This document shows positions 8,739 to 18,675 of a stretch of 64,000 nt of DNA, piece after piece. The notes under the pieces are model-generated. The model made no database searches. It was not told where the DNA came from and saw nothing but the letters and a program-made list of their open reading frames with translations. How positions within the stretch are numbered: position 1 is the stretch's first letter; each line of letters starts with the position of its first letter. This DNA comes from an uncultured Draconibacterium sp. (GTDB taxonomy: Bacteria > Bacteroidota > Bacteroidia > Bacteroidales > Prolixibacteraceae), in assembly GCF_913060805.1 (NCBI RefSeq), contig NZ_CAJXTC010000009.1:1-64000 (forward strand), in the 5' to 3' direction. Made by a program: the position numbers and the translations under genes.

Positions 8739-9911
8739 TTAATTTGACGCTGCCACGCTTTTTCGGATGAAAAAATACAATACCGACAGAACGGCCAGTG
8801 CCACACCAAGCACAACAAAGCTTGAATTTATTCCTACTAAATTCTGGATGGGTTGAATAATAATTGGAGAGATAAACATGCCTAAAAAGGTGGCTGTAGT
8901 TAAAAAGCCAACATATTTTCCGCGCACCTGAACCGGAACCAGGTTGATCATCCATAAGTTACCGTTCGGAATCAGGGTTCCTACGCCAAGCCCGATGAGT
9001 AAAACTCCGGCAACGGTTTGCAGGTAGGTGTGGCTAAAACCGATCACCAGAAAACCAATTGCCATTGGAACAAATCCCAGGCTGTAAATGGTTACAAAAT
9101 CGAGTTTCCTTTTTACTTGTTTGTAAAAATACGAAGCTATTGCCTGCGCAAAAGGCATACTTCCCAGTGCCAGCCCCATTTTATTGCCGTTAATACCTTC
9201 CAGTTTTTGCAGGAAGAAAGGCAACTGAACGGGAATCATATAAAAACTAACCGTTGTGATAAAAGCACTTATAAAAACCAGCCAAACAACGGGCGGAACT
9301 GCAACCCTGTTTTGCGTTTGAGCTTTTGTTTCGTGGTGCGCCATTTTAGGCTCGTGCAGAGAAAAAGGAACCAGCACCATAACAATGGCCGAAAAACCGT
9401 AAATTAAAAATGCCAGTCGCCAGTTGATATCCGTTAAAACACCTGCGGCGGTGATAAAAATCAAACCTCCAAGTGCCACAAATGCTCCCTGCAGTCCCAT
9501 AAAGTGTTCGCGTTTGGCACCAGTAAAATAGTCGCCGATCAATGTTGTTGAAACGGTCATAATTCCGGCAACACCAAGCCCGAATGCCACACGACCAACC
9601 AAAATAGAGAAGAGGTTGCCTAACCAAAATCCCGATGTTCCTGCCAGCAAATAAATCAGCAACGAAATGTATAACACTTTAATTCGTCCGACTTTATCGA
9701 GCAAACGGCCTGCCAGCGGCGCAACAATGGCAATGGTAAGTGCCGGCAGCGTTAACATCAGTTTGGTTAATATTTCAACGTTATTTACGTCATTAAAAGT
9801 ACTGCTGATTAATGGCAGCGAAGGCGCTATAATAGCATTTGCCAAAATAGTGAGCATGCTTGCCAGTAGCAGTGTTAACTCAAGTAGTTTTGTGTTTTTT
9901 GTACTTTCCAT
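8739..9911 (-). CDS. MFS transporter (drug/quinone efflux type)
   Basis: A 390-aa inner-membrane protein with the 12-helix pattern of the major facilitator superfamily. The motif-A loop GRLLDKVGRIKVLY (about residues 67-80) links helices 2 and 3. The length and lack of large loops fit the proton-driven efflux (DHA1-like) group. Its operon context (azoreductase and outer-membrane protein upstream, Crp/Fnr regulator before them) suggests export of a toxic aromatic or quinone compound. That substrate is inferred from neighbours only. Confidence 0.8.
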   Translation of the reverse strand: MESTKNTKLLELTLLLASMLTILANAIIAPSLPLISSTFNDVNNVEILTKLMLTLPALTIAIVAPLAGRLLDKVGRIKVLYISLLIYLLAGTSGFWLGNLFSILVGRVAFGLGVAGIMTVSTTLIGDYFTGAKREHFMGLQGAFVALGGLIFITAAGVLTDINWRLAFLIYGFSAIVMVLVPFSLHEPKMAHHETKAQTQNRVAVPPVVWLVFISAFITTVSFYMIPVQLPFFLQKLEGINGNKMGLALGSMPFAQAIASYFYKQVKRKLDFVTIYSLGFVPMAIGFLVIGFSHTYLQTVAGVLLIGLGVGTLIPNGNLWMINLVPVQVRGKYVGFLTTATFLGMFISPIIIQPIQNLVGINSSFVVLGVALAVLSVLYFFIRKSVAASN

Positions 9912-9948
9912 TCTTTAATTTATTTGACGTAAATACTCCTCAAAAAAA

Positions 9949-10623
9949 CTATTGCAACAATACACCCAGGAAGATACCAAACTGGTTATTGGTAATTTTG
10001 TGCGGACCATAGCAGTCGTAGTTGTATGCGCCACCAAACGAATAGTTTTTGTAGCTAACACCCAGTCGAGCGTAAAAATGACTTCTGTCGTGTGCGTCAA
10101 TCTCTGAGTTATAGCTATAAAGCCCTTGTGCGCGTGAGTACAACGACCAGGCACCTTTAATTGGCGGACGGTACTCAAGAATGGCTAACGATTCGAAGTT
10201 TTTTGTCTCAGTAAGATGAAATCCCGAATTAACAACACCCATAAACGTTCTGCTGTGATATCCGTACTGGGCACCCGCGTAAGGTCTGAATCCCCACTGA
10301 GAATTCATGATCGCACCCGACATTAGGCTCACTCCTTTAAAAATATCGTATTTCAGGAATGCCAGGTTGATCGACTCTCTCAAAAATTCAGCATTGTCGT
10401 AATCGGCTTTCAGATATGACAGACCAAAAAATCCAAACTTACTTTCGGGCGCAAATTTTTTGTCGATAATCATTTGCGAAACCCATCCATCGCCACCTAA
10501 AACAATTTCTAACGGAATAGGTGCCGATTTAGGAGCCGGAGCTTCACCCGGCTGAGCGTAAACCCCGATTGAGGTAAAAACGGCAAACGTAAATAATAAC
10601 AGGCTAAAAATTTTTCTTTTCAT
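9949..10623 (-). CDS. Predicted outer-membrane beta-barrel protein
   Basis: A 224-aa exported protein with a signal peptide (residues 1-23, ending VYAQ) and a Pro/Ala-rich linker. The rest is short amphipathic beta-strands rich in Tyr, Phe and Gly (WGFRPYAGAQYGYHSRTF, FYARLGVSYKNYSFGGAY), ending in a strand-like hydrophobic residue pattern typical of outer-membrane barrels. It sits between the azoreductase and MFS genes with short gaps (52 and 37 bases), so it is likely part of that operon. The specific family is not recognised. Confidence 0.65.
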   Translation of the reverse strand: MKRKIFSLLLFTFAVFTSIGVYAQPGEAPAPKSAPIPLEIVLGGDGWVSQMIIDKKFAPESKFGFFGLSYLKADYDNAEFLRESINLAFLKYDIFKGVSLMSGAIMNSQWGFRPYAGAQYGYHSRTFMGVVNSGFHLTETKNFESLAILEYRPPIKGAWSLYSRAQGLYSYNSEIDAHDRSHFYARLGVSYKNYSFGGAYNYDCYGPHKITNNQFGIFLGVLLQ

Positions 10624-10675
10624 TATGCTTTCTTTAAAAATTAAAAATCATGACTTTGAGGCTTTTGAAGCGCTT

Positions 10676-11281
10676 TTAGAATGCCAAAGCAAGTTCTTCT
10701 GCTTCTTCAATAGCTGTATGTAGAATTTCTTCTGTGTTTTCTGTAATTACATCAAGCCGATCAGCGGCAACAGTAGTAAAATCAGTAATTCCCATAAAAT
10801 GGAAAATGTTGCGCAGGTATTTGTCGGCCATTTCAAGCGACTCCATTGGCTCCGACGAATAGTCGCCACCACGGGTGATAATATTCACTGCTTTTTTGTT
10901 TTTGCACATTCCCACAGGGCCGTGTGCGGTGTAAGTGAAAGTAATTCCGCCAACTGCTACATAATCGATGTAAGCTTTCAGGATAGCAGGAATTCCAAGG
11001 TTCCAGATCGGCTCCGAAATAATATATTTGTCGGCTTCAAGAAACTGGTACGCATACTTTAAAATCGGGTGGTTTCTACCTTCTTCGCCGGTTACGTTGC
11101 GCAATTCCTGCAACTTTCCTTTGGGTAAAAACTGTAGATTCTCTTCATACAAATCAAGCACGGTAATTTCATCTTCCGGATGTATTTCCATGTACTTGTG
11201 AATCAAACGGTCTGAAATACGAAAGGTTCTTGATTCGCCTTCCGGTTTGGCGTTGGCTTTAATGTACAATACTTTGCTCAT
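10676..11281 (-). CDS. azoR: FMN-dependent NADH-azoreductase
   Basis: A 201-aa flavodoxin-fold oxidoreductase that uses NAD(P)H and FMN to reduce azo bonds and, physiologically, quinones by two electrons. It carries the AzoR hallmarks: an N-terminal phosphate-binding segment after a first beta-strand (VLYIKANAKPEGESRTFRISD), the EPIWNLGIPAILKAYIDYV stretch near residues 92-110 that builds the flavin site and dimer interface, and the TRGGDYS segment near 137. The length equals the family norm. It is the first gene of an operon lying downstream of the Crp/Fnr gene, consistent with an electrophile or quinone response. Confidence 0.88.
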   Translation of the reverse strand: MSKVLYIKANAKPEGESRTFRISDRLIHKYMEIHPEDEITVLDLYEENLQFLPKGKLQELRNVTGEEGRNHPILKYAYQFLEADKYIISEPIWNLGIPAILKAYIDYVAVGGITFTYTAHGPVGMCKNKKAVNIITRGGDYSSEPMESLEMADKYLRNIFHFMGITDFTTVAADRLDVITENTEEILHTAIEEAEELALAF

Positions 11282-11532
11282 CGTTGTGTTTTTTTAATTG
11301 TTAGTCGCAATAAATCAGTTATTTAATCTCTAATCTCATTCACTTCTCTTCGATAAAAAAGCCGATTGTAACCTCAGTTTTTTGGCATACAAATCCTCTT
11401 AAAGCATGATTGTTCAGCTTTGCTACAAATCGACTTTTAAAGTCTTTTTGTCAATCGATATCGAATTTTGAAAAGACTATGATGCAAATATATTTGCGGG
11501 GGAGAAGAAAACTTTTTACAAATGTTAAAATC

Positions 11533-12096
11533 CTACTTTTTCGATCGGATACGGCTCAACTGTACCTGCGAAATGCCCAGAAAACCAGCTGTATCGCCTA
11601 AACTAATACGCTGCTGAAGATGCCCGTATTCCTTTATAAACTTGGCGTAACGCGCGGTGGCATCTAGGTAGAGCAGGCCTTTTAGGTTTGATATGGCCGT
11701 GTAGGCAACAATGGAAACAAACTTGCGGGCAAAGCTTTCAAACGAGTGGTATTTTTGGCAGAGACGCTCAAAATCGTCATACTCCAAATGGGTGATCACC
11801 GATTTTTCAAGTGCTGTTGTAGAATATCCGGCCGGCAGATCATTAAAAAAACTATCGGTGGCAATAAAGAAATCGTTTTCCTCGAAAAAGCGAAAAACGT
11901 ACTGATTTCCATCGTGGTAGTAAAAATGTTTCACCAGCCCCGATTCAACAAAAAACAGGTTTTTGTTCACTTTTCCTTCGGTATGAATAAGCTCACCTTT
12001 TTCGTAGGTCGTTGTCTGAATACACTGCAATAACTCAACAATCGCATCATCTGCCAACGGCGAAATCAAGTTCAGCTTATTTATAAATTCACTCAT
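11533..12096 (-). CDS. Crp/Fnr family transcriptional regulator
   Basis: A 187-aa regulator with an N-terminal cyclic-nucleotide-binding-type beta-roll (YEKGELIHTEGKVNKNLFFVESGLVKHFYYHDGN) and a C-terminal winged helix. The recognition helix is at the very end (GDTAGFLGISQVQLSRIRSKK), typical of the short Bacteroidota Crp/Fnr proteins. No Fnr-type cysteine cluster is visible, so an iron-sulfur sensor is unlikely. It is on the same strand as azoR with about 250 bases between, which probably holds the azoR promoter; control of that operon is inferred from adjacency. Confidence 0.82.
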   Translation of the reverse strand: MSEFINKLNLISPLADDAIVELLQCIQTTTYEKGELIHTEGKVNKNLFFVESGLVKHFYYHDGNQYVFRFFEENDFFIATDSFFNDLPAGYSTTALEKSVITHLEYDDFERLCQKYHSFESFARKFVSIVAYTAISNLKGLLYLDATARYAKFIKEYGHLQQRISLGDTAGFLGISQVQLSRIRSKK

Positions 12097-12315
12097 TCTT
12101 TTTTACTTTTTACGAAAATAGAACAACAGGGCATAAAAGCAAGTTCAACGTGGACTTTTATTTATTTTTTTGAGAATCTTAATTGTCTCTTTTCAGTTGA
12201 TGAAATTATCCGGGTTTCTGATTTTGTGTGGTTTTATTGTTCTTAAAATCAGTGAAATATGAAAAAATTACTGGCCCGATTAAAATTTTTCGCCAAATGA
12301 TAGTCTATACACTAA

Positions 12316-13575
<1,260 letters not shown>

Positions 13576-13614
13576 ACTTTTATCAAAAATACGAGGTATT
13601 GATTTACCTGAAAT

Positions 13615-13655
13615 AAAAACGGTAGTTCTGAAATTTAATCGGAACTACCGTTTTT
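13615..13655. terminator. Bidirectional terminator between convergent genes
   Basis: A perfect 14-base stem: AAAAACGGTAGTTC (13615-13628) pairs with GAACTACCGTTTTT (13642-13655) around a 13-base loop. An A tract on one side and a T tract on the other let it work for both the esterase gene and the convergent phosphoesterase gene. Confidence 0.85.
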
Positions 13656-13697
13656 AAGTTTATAAAAGCTGTGAATTACTTTAAAATCACAATCAGC

Positions 13698-15542
13698 TTA
13701 ATTGTATTCTAAGCATACAACTTTTCCGTCGAGTAATGAAACCAGCACGCGTTGGTTATCGATGGGGAGAATGTGGTTTACCAGCGCATTTGATAGTTTG
13801 TATTTCCAGGCTACCTGGTGCGTTGTTTTGTTTATGGCGCACACAATTCCTTCGGTGGTAGGCACAAATACCAGGTTTCCGGCCTCGGTAATCGGCGAGG
13901 GGGCAATTTCGTAATCCAATTCGGCATTACATTCCCATGCCAGCTTTTGTTCGTTGGCAGAAGTATAAAAAGCATCTACATTTCCTTCGATCATATTTTT
14001 AATGTAAACCAGTTTGCCGTCGTTTGAAATGCCGATCGATTCGCGGCACGTGTATTCTTTCGAATGCCAGATTTCTTCTCCGGTTTTCGCGTCGAGAGCG
14101 GTCATGTATCGATCGGGAGCTACAATAAATATTTTACCGTTGGCGGCTACCGGCCAAACGGCTGCCGGCGATAACATCCGGTTACTGTATTTTTCGCGTT
14201 TCCACTCCAGGTTCCCGGTTTTGGCGTTGAGGGCATAAAAGGTATTTCCCCACGAGCCAAAATAAACCGTACCTTGGTAAACCAGTGGTTTGCTTTCCAC
14301 AAAATTATTCACTTCTTTGAACGCCCAATTCAGCTTGCCCGATTTTAAATTGATGGAACGAAAAATCCCTTCCGATGATCCGATGAAAACCGAATTTTTG
14401 TGAATTACAGGCGAGGCGACAATCGATTTTCCGGTTGCGAAACTCCATTCTTTCCGGCCGGTTTTCAAATCCAAACAGTAGATATTATTATCGGTTGAAG
14501 CACATACTACCTTGTCTTTTGCAATGGCGGGTGTGGAATAGATTTTCCCTTTTGTTTGGAATTGCCAAAGGTATTCTCCGCTGTTCTCATCCAAAGCAAC
14601 AATGGCGCCGGAAGCATTTCCGTATACGGTAATTCCGTTTTTGCTGGCTAATCCTGTTCCGATATCGCTGACATCCTGCAGTTCCCACACTTTTTCTATT
14701 TCAGGATGCTCCTGGTTTAATGAATAGTCAGGGCGTGGATAGTCGTTTTCTTTTTCACTGAACTGATGATTTACCAGTGGTATTTTGCACCATTCTTCGT
14801 GCGTTTTTACTCCCGGAGTGCGTTCGGCGTAAAACATCGTATCCTGTTTGATGGTGACAATATTGTATCCGCCAATTTCGTCTTTAGCTCTCAGGTTCGA
14901 CCGACTCATTACACCCGGAATTCCTTCAAAATCGAACAATTTGTTGGTGTGTCCGTGGCCCAGTAAATCCGCCTGAATATTACGTGTTTTTAGCAGATCG
15001 ATGATCTTGTACCAGTTCGATAGTGTACTGTCGAGCGGATAATGGTTAACAAAAATAATGGGCTGTTCAGGATTTTTCATGTTCTGCAAAACTGAGTCGA
15101 GATACACGAGTTGTTCGTGCGGAACCAACCCGGGAGCCATTCGCATGTTTGGTCCGCTGGCCGTTCCGATAAACAAATAACCACCGGCTTCGAACGAAAA
15201 TTCCTCGCAGCCGAAAATGCGAACAAAACTGTTGTTACCGCTTTCCGACCATTTTGAATCGTGATTGCCGGGAACAACATACCACGGTTTATTTAACTTT
15301 GAAATGATCGATTTTGCTTCGTTCAATTCTTCATCGGAGCCAAATTCGGTAATGTCGCCCGATAAAATAACAAAGTCGATATCGCTCTGATTATTGATAT
15401 CATTTACCGTGATTGATAAATCTTCTGCTCCGGTAGCCCCGCCAACATGTGTGTCGGTAATGTGGGCAAAGCACAGTTGCTGCGCCTGTGCACAGGGCAT
15501 TAGCAAAAGAAATAAGCTTGCCAGAAAGAGTGTTTTCTTCAT
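13698..15542 (-). CDS. Secreted metallophosphoesterase fused to a PQQ-like beta-propeller
   Basis: A 614-aa exported two-domain protein. After a signal peptide (1-20, ending AQAQ) comes a calcineurin-type metallophosphoesterase. Its metal-binding blocks are in order: ITDTH (Asp30, His32), LSGDITE, VPGNHDSK, NHYPL and GHGHTN. The C-terminal half (about residues 290-614) is a PQQ/WD-like propeller with repeated 'LDAKTG..W' units (ALDENSGEYLWQF, CLDLKTGRKEWSF, ALNAKTGNLEWKRE). The propeller probably binds a ligand or partner rather than PQQ. It follows namZ by 20 bases and ends the minus-strand run of the peptidoglycan-salvage locus. The substrate is unknown; a sugar- or muropeptide-phosphate is possible. 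Confidence 0.8.
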   Translation of the reverse strand: MKKTLFLASLFLLLMPCAQAQQLCFAHITDTHVGGATGAEDLSITVNDINNQSDIDFVILSGDITEFGSDEELNEAKSIISKLNKPWYVVPGNHDSKWSESGNNSFVRIFGCEEFSFEAGGYLFIGTASGPNMRMAPGLVPHEQLVYLDSVLQNMKNPEQPIIFVNHYPLDSTLSNWYKIIDLLKTRNIQADLLGHGHTNKLFDFEGIPGVMSRSNLRAKDEIGGYNIVTIKQDTMFYAERTPGVKTHEEWCKIPLVNHQFSEKENDYPRPDYSLNQEHPEIEKVWELQDVSDIGTGLASKNGITVYGNASGAIVALDENSGEYLWQFQTKGKIYSTPAIAKDKVVCASTDNNIYCLDLKTGRKEWSFATGKSIVASPVIHKNSVFIGSSEGIFRSINLKSGKLNWAFKEVNNFVESKPLVYQGTVYFGSWGNTFYALNAKTGNLEWKREKYSNRMLSPAAVWPVAANGKIFIVAPDRYMTALDAKTGEEIWHSKEYTCRESIGISNDGKLVYIKNMIEGNVDAFYTSANEQKLAWECNAELDYEIAPSPITEAGNLVFVPTTEGIVCAINKTTHQVAWKYKLSNALVNHILPIDNQRVLVSLLDGKVVCLEYN

Positions 15543-15562
15543 CGTAAAATTGTTTTCAGAGG

Positions 15563-16747
15563 TTAATATAACAAGTATTTTTTACGCATTTGCTTAAAAC
15601 TATCGAGATCCGCTTGCCACGACTCACGAATTTCTTCTTCGCTCATTCCTGCAATTATTTGCTTTCGTAATTGGTCGGATCCTGCCAGTTTGTCGAAAAA
15701 CGGCGTGAAAAAATTCTCCTTGTCATCCGATTTATTGTAAAAATCGATCACGTATTTTATCTCAAGCTGTTTTATGTTCTGAAGCTCGGACATTGGTGTT
15801 TCCGACAAGTCGTATCCGTAACACGTTTCGCCTTCAAACTTTGGATGCAGCGCCAGCACCGGAATCGACTTAGGCACATACGAAACATCTTTTGGTGTGT
15901 AATAGGGCGCTCCGAATACCTGAAAAGGAGTATCGGTTCCCCGGCCTTCGTTAACGTCGGCACCTTCGAACAAACAGATGGAAGGGTACAGGTAAATCGA
16001 TTTCATATCGGCCAGGTTGGGAGAGGGAAGTACCGGAAGCTGGTATTTGGTTTCGTGGGTGTAATTTTTCATTTTTACCACCTCCAAATCGCATTGAATA
16101 CCGTCCTTTAGCCAGCCTTCGCTATTCACCATTTGGGCATATTCGCCAACCGTCATTCCGTGGATAACCGGAATAGGGTATAACCCTACACCGCTTTCAA
16201 AACCCGGTTTTAACATTGGCCCATCAACGTAGTATCCAAGAGGATTTGGGCGATCGAGAACAATAACTTTTATCCCATTTTCGGCCGACGCTTCCATTAC
16301 CCGGGTCATTGTGTTGATATAAGTAAAGAACCGAACGCCAACATCCTGCATATCAAAGATCATCACGTCGATGCCTTCGAGCATTTCCGGCGTAGGTTTG
16401 CGGTACTGGCCGTACAATGAATACACAGGAATTCCGGTGTCAGGATCAGTTGTTCCATCAACGTGTTTTCCGCGTTCAACGTTGCCTTTGTAGCCATGTT
16501 CGGGCGCATAAATTCCTTTTATGGAAACACCTTTATTAAAGAGATAATCGATAAGGTGAACCGAATCGATAACAGAGGTTTGATTGACAACGAGGCCAAC
16601 ATTTTTGTTTTCGAGGAGGGGGAGATACGAATCTGTGAGCTCGGCACCAACAACTACCTCTTTTGGCTGAGTTTGAGTTGTGGTTCCACAACCTGAGAAA
16701 AGGATATACGAAAGAAGAACGATACCTGATATAAGAAACTGTTTCAT
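15563..16747 (-). CDS. namZ: Exo-beta-N-acetylmuramidase NamZ (DUF1343), lipoprotein
   Basis: A 394-aa lipoprotein (signal ending LFSGC, lipidated Cys20) of the DUF1343 family. Characterised members from Bacillus subtilis (YbbC) and Tannerella forsythia release MurNAc from the non-reducing end of peptidoglycan fragments. The family signature APEHGYKG (residues 81-88) contains the conserved Glu-His, and FDMQDVGVRFFTYI and RPNPLGYYVDGPM are also present. It lies just downstream of susCD on the same strand. A terminator-like hairpin separates it from susD, so it may be read at a lower level. Pairing with a NagZ-type GH3 nearby strongly supports a muropeptide role. Confidence 0.88.
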   Translation of the reverse strand: MKQFLISGIVLLSYILFSGCGTTTQTQPKEVVVGAELTDSYLPLLENKNVGLVVNQTSVIDSVHLIDYLFNKGVSIKGIYAPEHGYKGNVERGKHVDGTTDPDTGIPVYSLYGQYRKPTPEMLEGIDVMIFDMQDVGVRFFTYINTMTRVMEASAENGIKVIVLDRPNPLGYYVDGPMLKPGFESGVGLYPIPVIHGMTVGEYAQMVNSEGWLKDGIQCDLEVVKMKNYTHETKYQLPVLPSPNLADMKSIYLYPSICLFEGADVNEGRGTDTPFQVFGAPYYTPKDVSYVPKSIPVLALHPKFEGETCYGYDLSETPMSELQNIKQLEIKYVIDFYNKSDDKENFFTPFFDKLAGSDQLRKQIIAGMSEEEIRESWQADLDSFKQMRKKYLLY

Positions 16748-16774
16748 TCCTGATAATTTTATTGATTAAAAAAA

Positions 16775-16804
16775 AGAGGCTGCGATATAAATATGGCAGC
16801 CTCT
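16775..16804 (-). terminator. Terminator after susD
   Basis: Nine-base arms AGAGGCTGC (16775-16783) and GCAGCCTCT (16796-16804). On the minus strand they are followed by a run of about eight T. It lies between susD and namZ and probably reduces transcription of the downstream enzymes. Confidence 0.8.
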
Positions 16805-16829
16805 AAAGTATTAAATCCAGGCTATATTT

Positions 16830-18662
16830 CTAGTTCCATCCTGGTGTTTGACTCAATGTGTAGCCTTTGTCAGCGTATTCACTGATTTGTGCATTTCCTA
16901 CAGGAGCAAGATATACACGGTCGGTAAATTCGTCACGTTCGGCAATACTTTCAGGAACAAAGTAACCCACCATTTCAGCGGCGTTTGTACCATCGTAGGT
17001 AACAACTGTTCCATTTTCGTTTTCAACTCTTAAAACGCCTTCTTTTTCGGCAACCAGCCATTCAGGGAATTCTGCCTGGAAATCAATCCATAAACCACGC
17101 ATGATATCCGGATTTTCAGAAGCACGCATGTAGTCGATTTTATTCCAGCGTTTGATGTCGAGCAGGCGAGAGTGTTCGTACACAAATTCCATACGGCGTT
17201 CGCGTCTGATTTCCCAGATCAATGCAGGTACATCTATGTCGCGGGCTGGATCGTCGGGCAATGCGCTAAGCAACAACGGCGCTGTTTGTGTAATGCCTTT
17301 CTCAATGGCAACATCATCCAACGGACGCTGGCGGATTGCATTGATAGAAGCATCAATATCAGACTGTGTAACTGCTGCGCCACCCATTGTTGCCAGTTCG
17401 GCTTTTGCTTCAACCCAGTTCAAAACAACCTCTGCCAAACGCATTACCGGAGCATCGTTGGTGTTGGTGTTTGAACCATACATTGGAGGGTAGCCCGAAC
17501 CATAGTAAGTTGGACCAACTCTGTCGATAAATTTATCGGCATACAACAAGGTAGCCGATTCTTTCTTTGGAGTATCCCAGAAAGTAGCTTCAAAACGTGG
17601 ATCGCGGGTGGCAACCATGCTTTGAATATCTAGCTTGTCAGCATTTTCAACCGACGAAAGCTGGTAAGGTTTTGCATCGGTGCAAATAAATGCCTTTGCC
17701 AATGCGAGGTTTGGGGCAGTACCCTGACCTTCAGTTGTATTTGAGTAAGAAGCCACAGTGTGTGTTACACCCAGTGCTGCATCGTAGTGACGGTACATAA
17801 TAACTTCGGCATTTCCGGCCAAATCCTGAGATCCGAAAAGCGAGCGGAAATCACTTGAGAAAGAGTATTTACCCGATTCCATTACGATTGCTGCTGCATC
17901 AACAGCCATTTGTAAATATTTGCTTGCTTTATCCGTGTTATTCAGGTGGTATTTTTGCCAGGTTCCTTCGAACAACATAAAGCGCGAAATAAATCCGGCA
18001 GCGGTGTAACGGTTAAGATACTGCGCATCGCCATCCGACAATCTCATGTTGGCTAAAACATATTCAAAGTCTTCGTAAACCTTGTCCATTACCTCGGTAC
18101 GGTCGTCGCGGTCTTTGTATAAAATATCCAGTTCAGTGTCTTCAATAACGCTTCCGTAATAAGGAACATCGCCAAAAACACTTACAAGGCGGCTGTACTC
18201 ATAACCTCTGAAAAAACGGGCAACCGCTTTCCAGTGGTTTTGTGCATCTTCGGTAAGAATTCCGGCATCCATATTTTCAATTCTGTCTAAAAACAGGTTC
18301 GATTTTCTTACCCACGAAAAGTTCCAGCTTGGTCCGGCATAAGTTGTCATCATGCTTGGAGTAGAACTAGTACTGGCTCTCGACGATGGAGCTTGTGTTT
18401 CAAAACCTCCCTGCTTTCCGCGAGAAGTAAAATCATCAGAGAAATAGTAACTGCGAAGTGGGGTGTACGACGAACTCCACGATGCGTTATATCCAACAAA
18501 GTAATTTTCGTAAAAACCGTTGGCAAACAAACGAAGGTTGTTTTCCGAGGTCCAGTAGGTCTCGTCGTTCATTTCGGTAAGCGACGGTCTGTCAAGAAAA
18601 TCGTCGCAGCTGGTAAATGCCAGTAAGACCAGTGTTATTAATATTAAACTATATTTTTTCAT
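16830..18662 (-). CDS. SusD/RagB-like outer-membrane glycan-binding lipoprotein
   Basis: A 610-aa SusD-family surface lipoprotein (signal ending LAFTSC, lipidated Cys19, followed by DDFLDRPS). The early helical TPR-like region (NDETYWTSENNLRLFANGFYENYF) and the C-terminal family block with LIWEIRRERRMEFVYEHSRLLDIKRW (about 480-505) are diagnostic. It forms the lid of the SusC transporter and captures the glycan. It is 13 bases downstream of susC. The ligand is inferred to be peptidoglycan-derived from the enzymes on both sides. Confidence 0.93.
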   Translation of the reverse strand: MKKYSLILITLVLLAFTSCDDFLDRPSLTEMNDETYWTSENNLRLFANGFYENYFVGYNASWSSSYTPLRSYYFSDDFTSRGKQGGFETQAPSSRASTSSTPSMMTTYAGPSWNFSWVRKSNLFLDRIENMDAGILTEDAQNHWKAVARFFRGYEYSRLVSVFGDVPYYGSVIEDTELDILYKDRDDRTEVMDKVYEDFEYVLANMRLSDGDAQYLNRYTAAGFISRFMLFEGTWQKYHLNNTDKASKYLQMAVDAAAIVMESGKYSFSSDFRSLFGSQDLAGNAEVIMYRHYDAALGVTHTVASYSNTTEGQGTAPNLALAKAFICTDAKPYQLSSVENADKLDIQSMVATRDPRFEATFWDTPKKESATLLYADKFIDRVGPTYYGSGYPPMYGSNTNTNDAPVMRLAEVVLNWVEAKAELATMGGAAVTQSDIDASINAIRQRPLDDVAIEKGITQTAPLLLSALPDDPARDIDVPALIWEIRRERRMEFVYEHSRLLDIKRWNKIDYMRASENPDIMRGLWIDFQAEFPEWLVAEKEGVLRVENENGTVVTYDGTNAAEMVGYFVPESIAERDEFTDRVYLAPVGNAQISEYADKGYTLSQTPGWN

Positions 18663-18675
18663 GATTGTGTCGATT

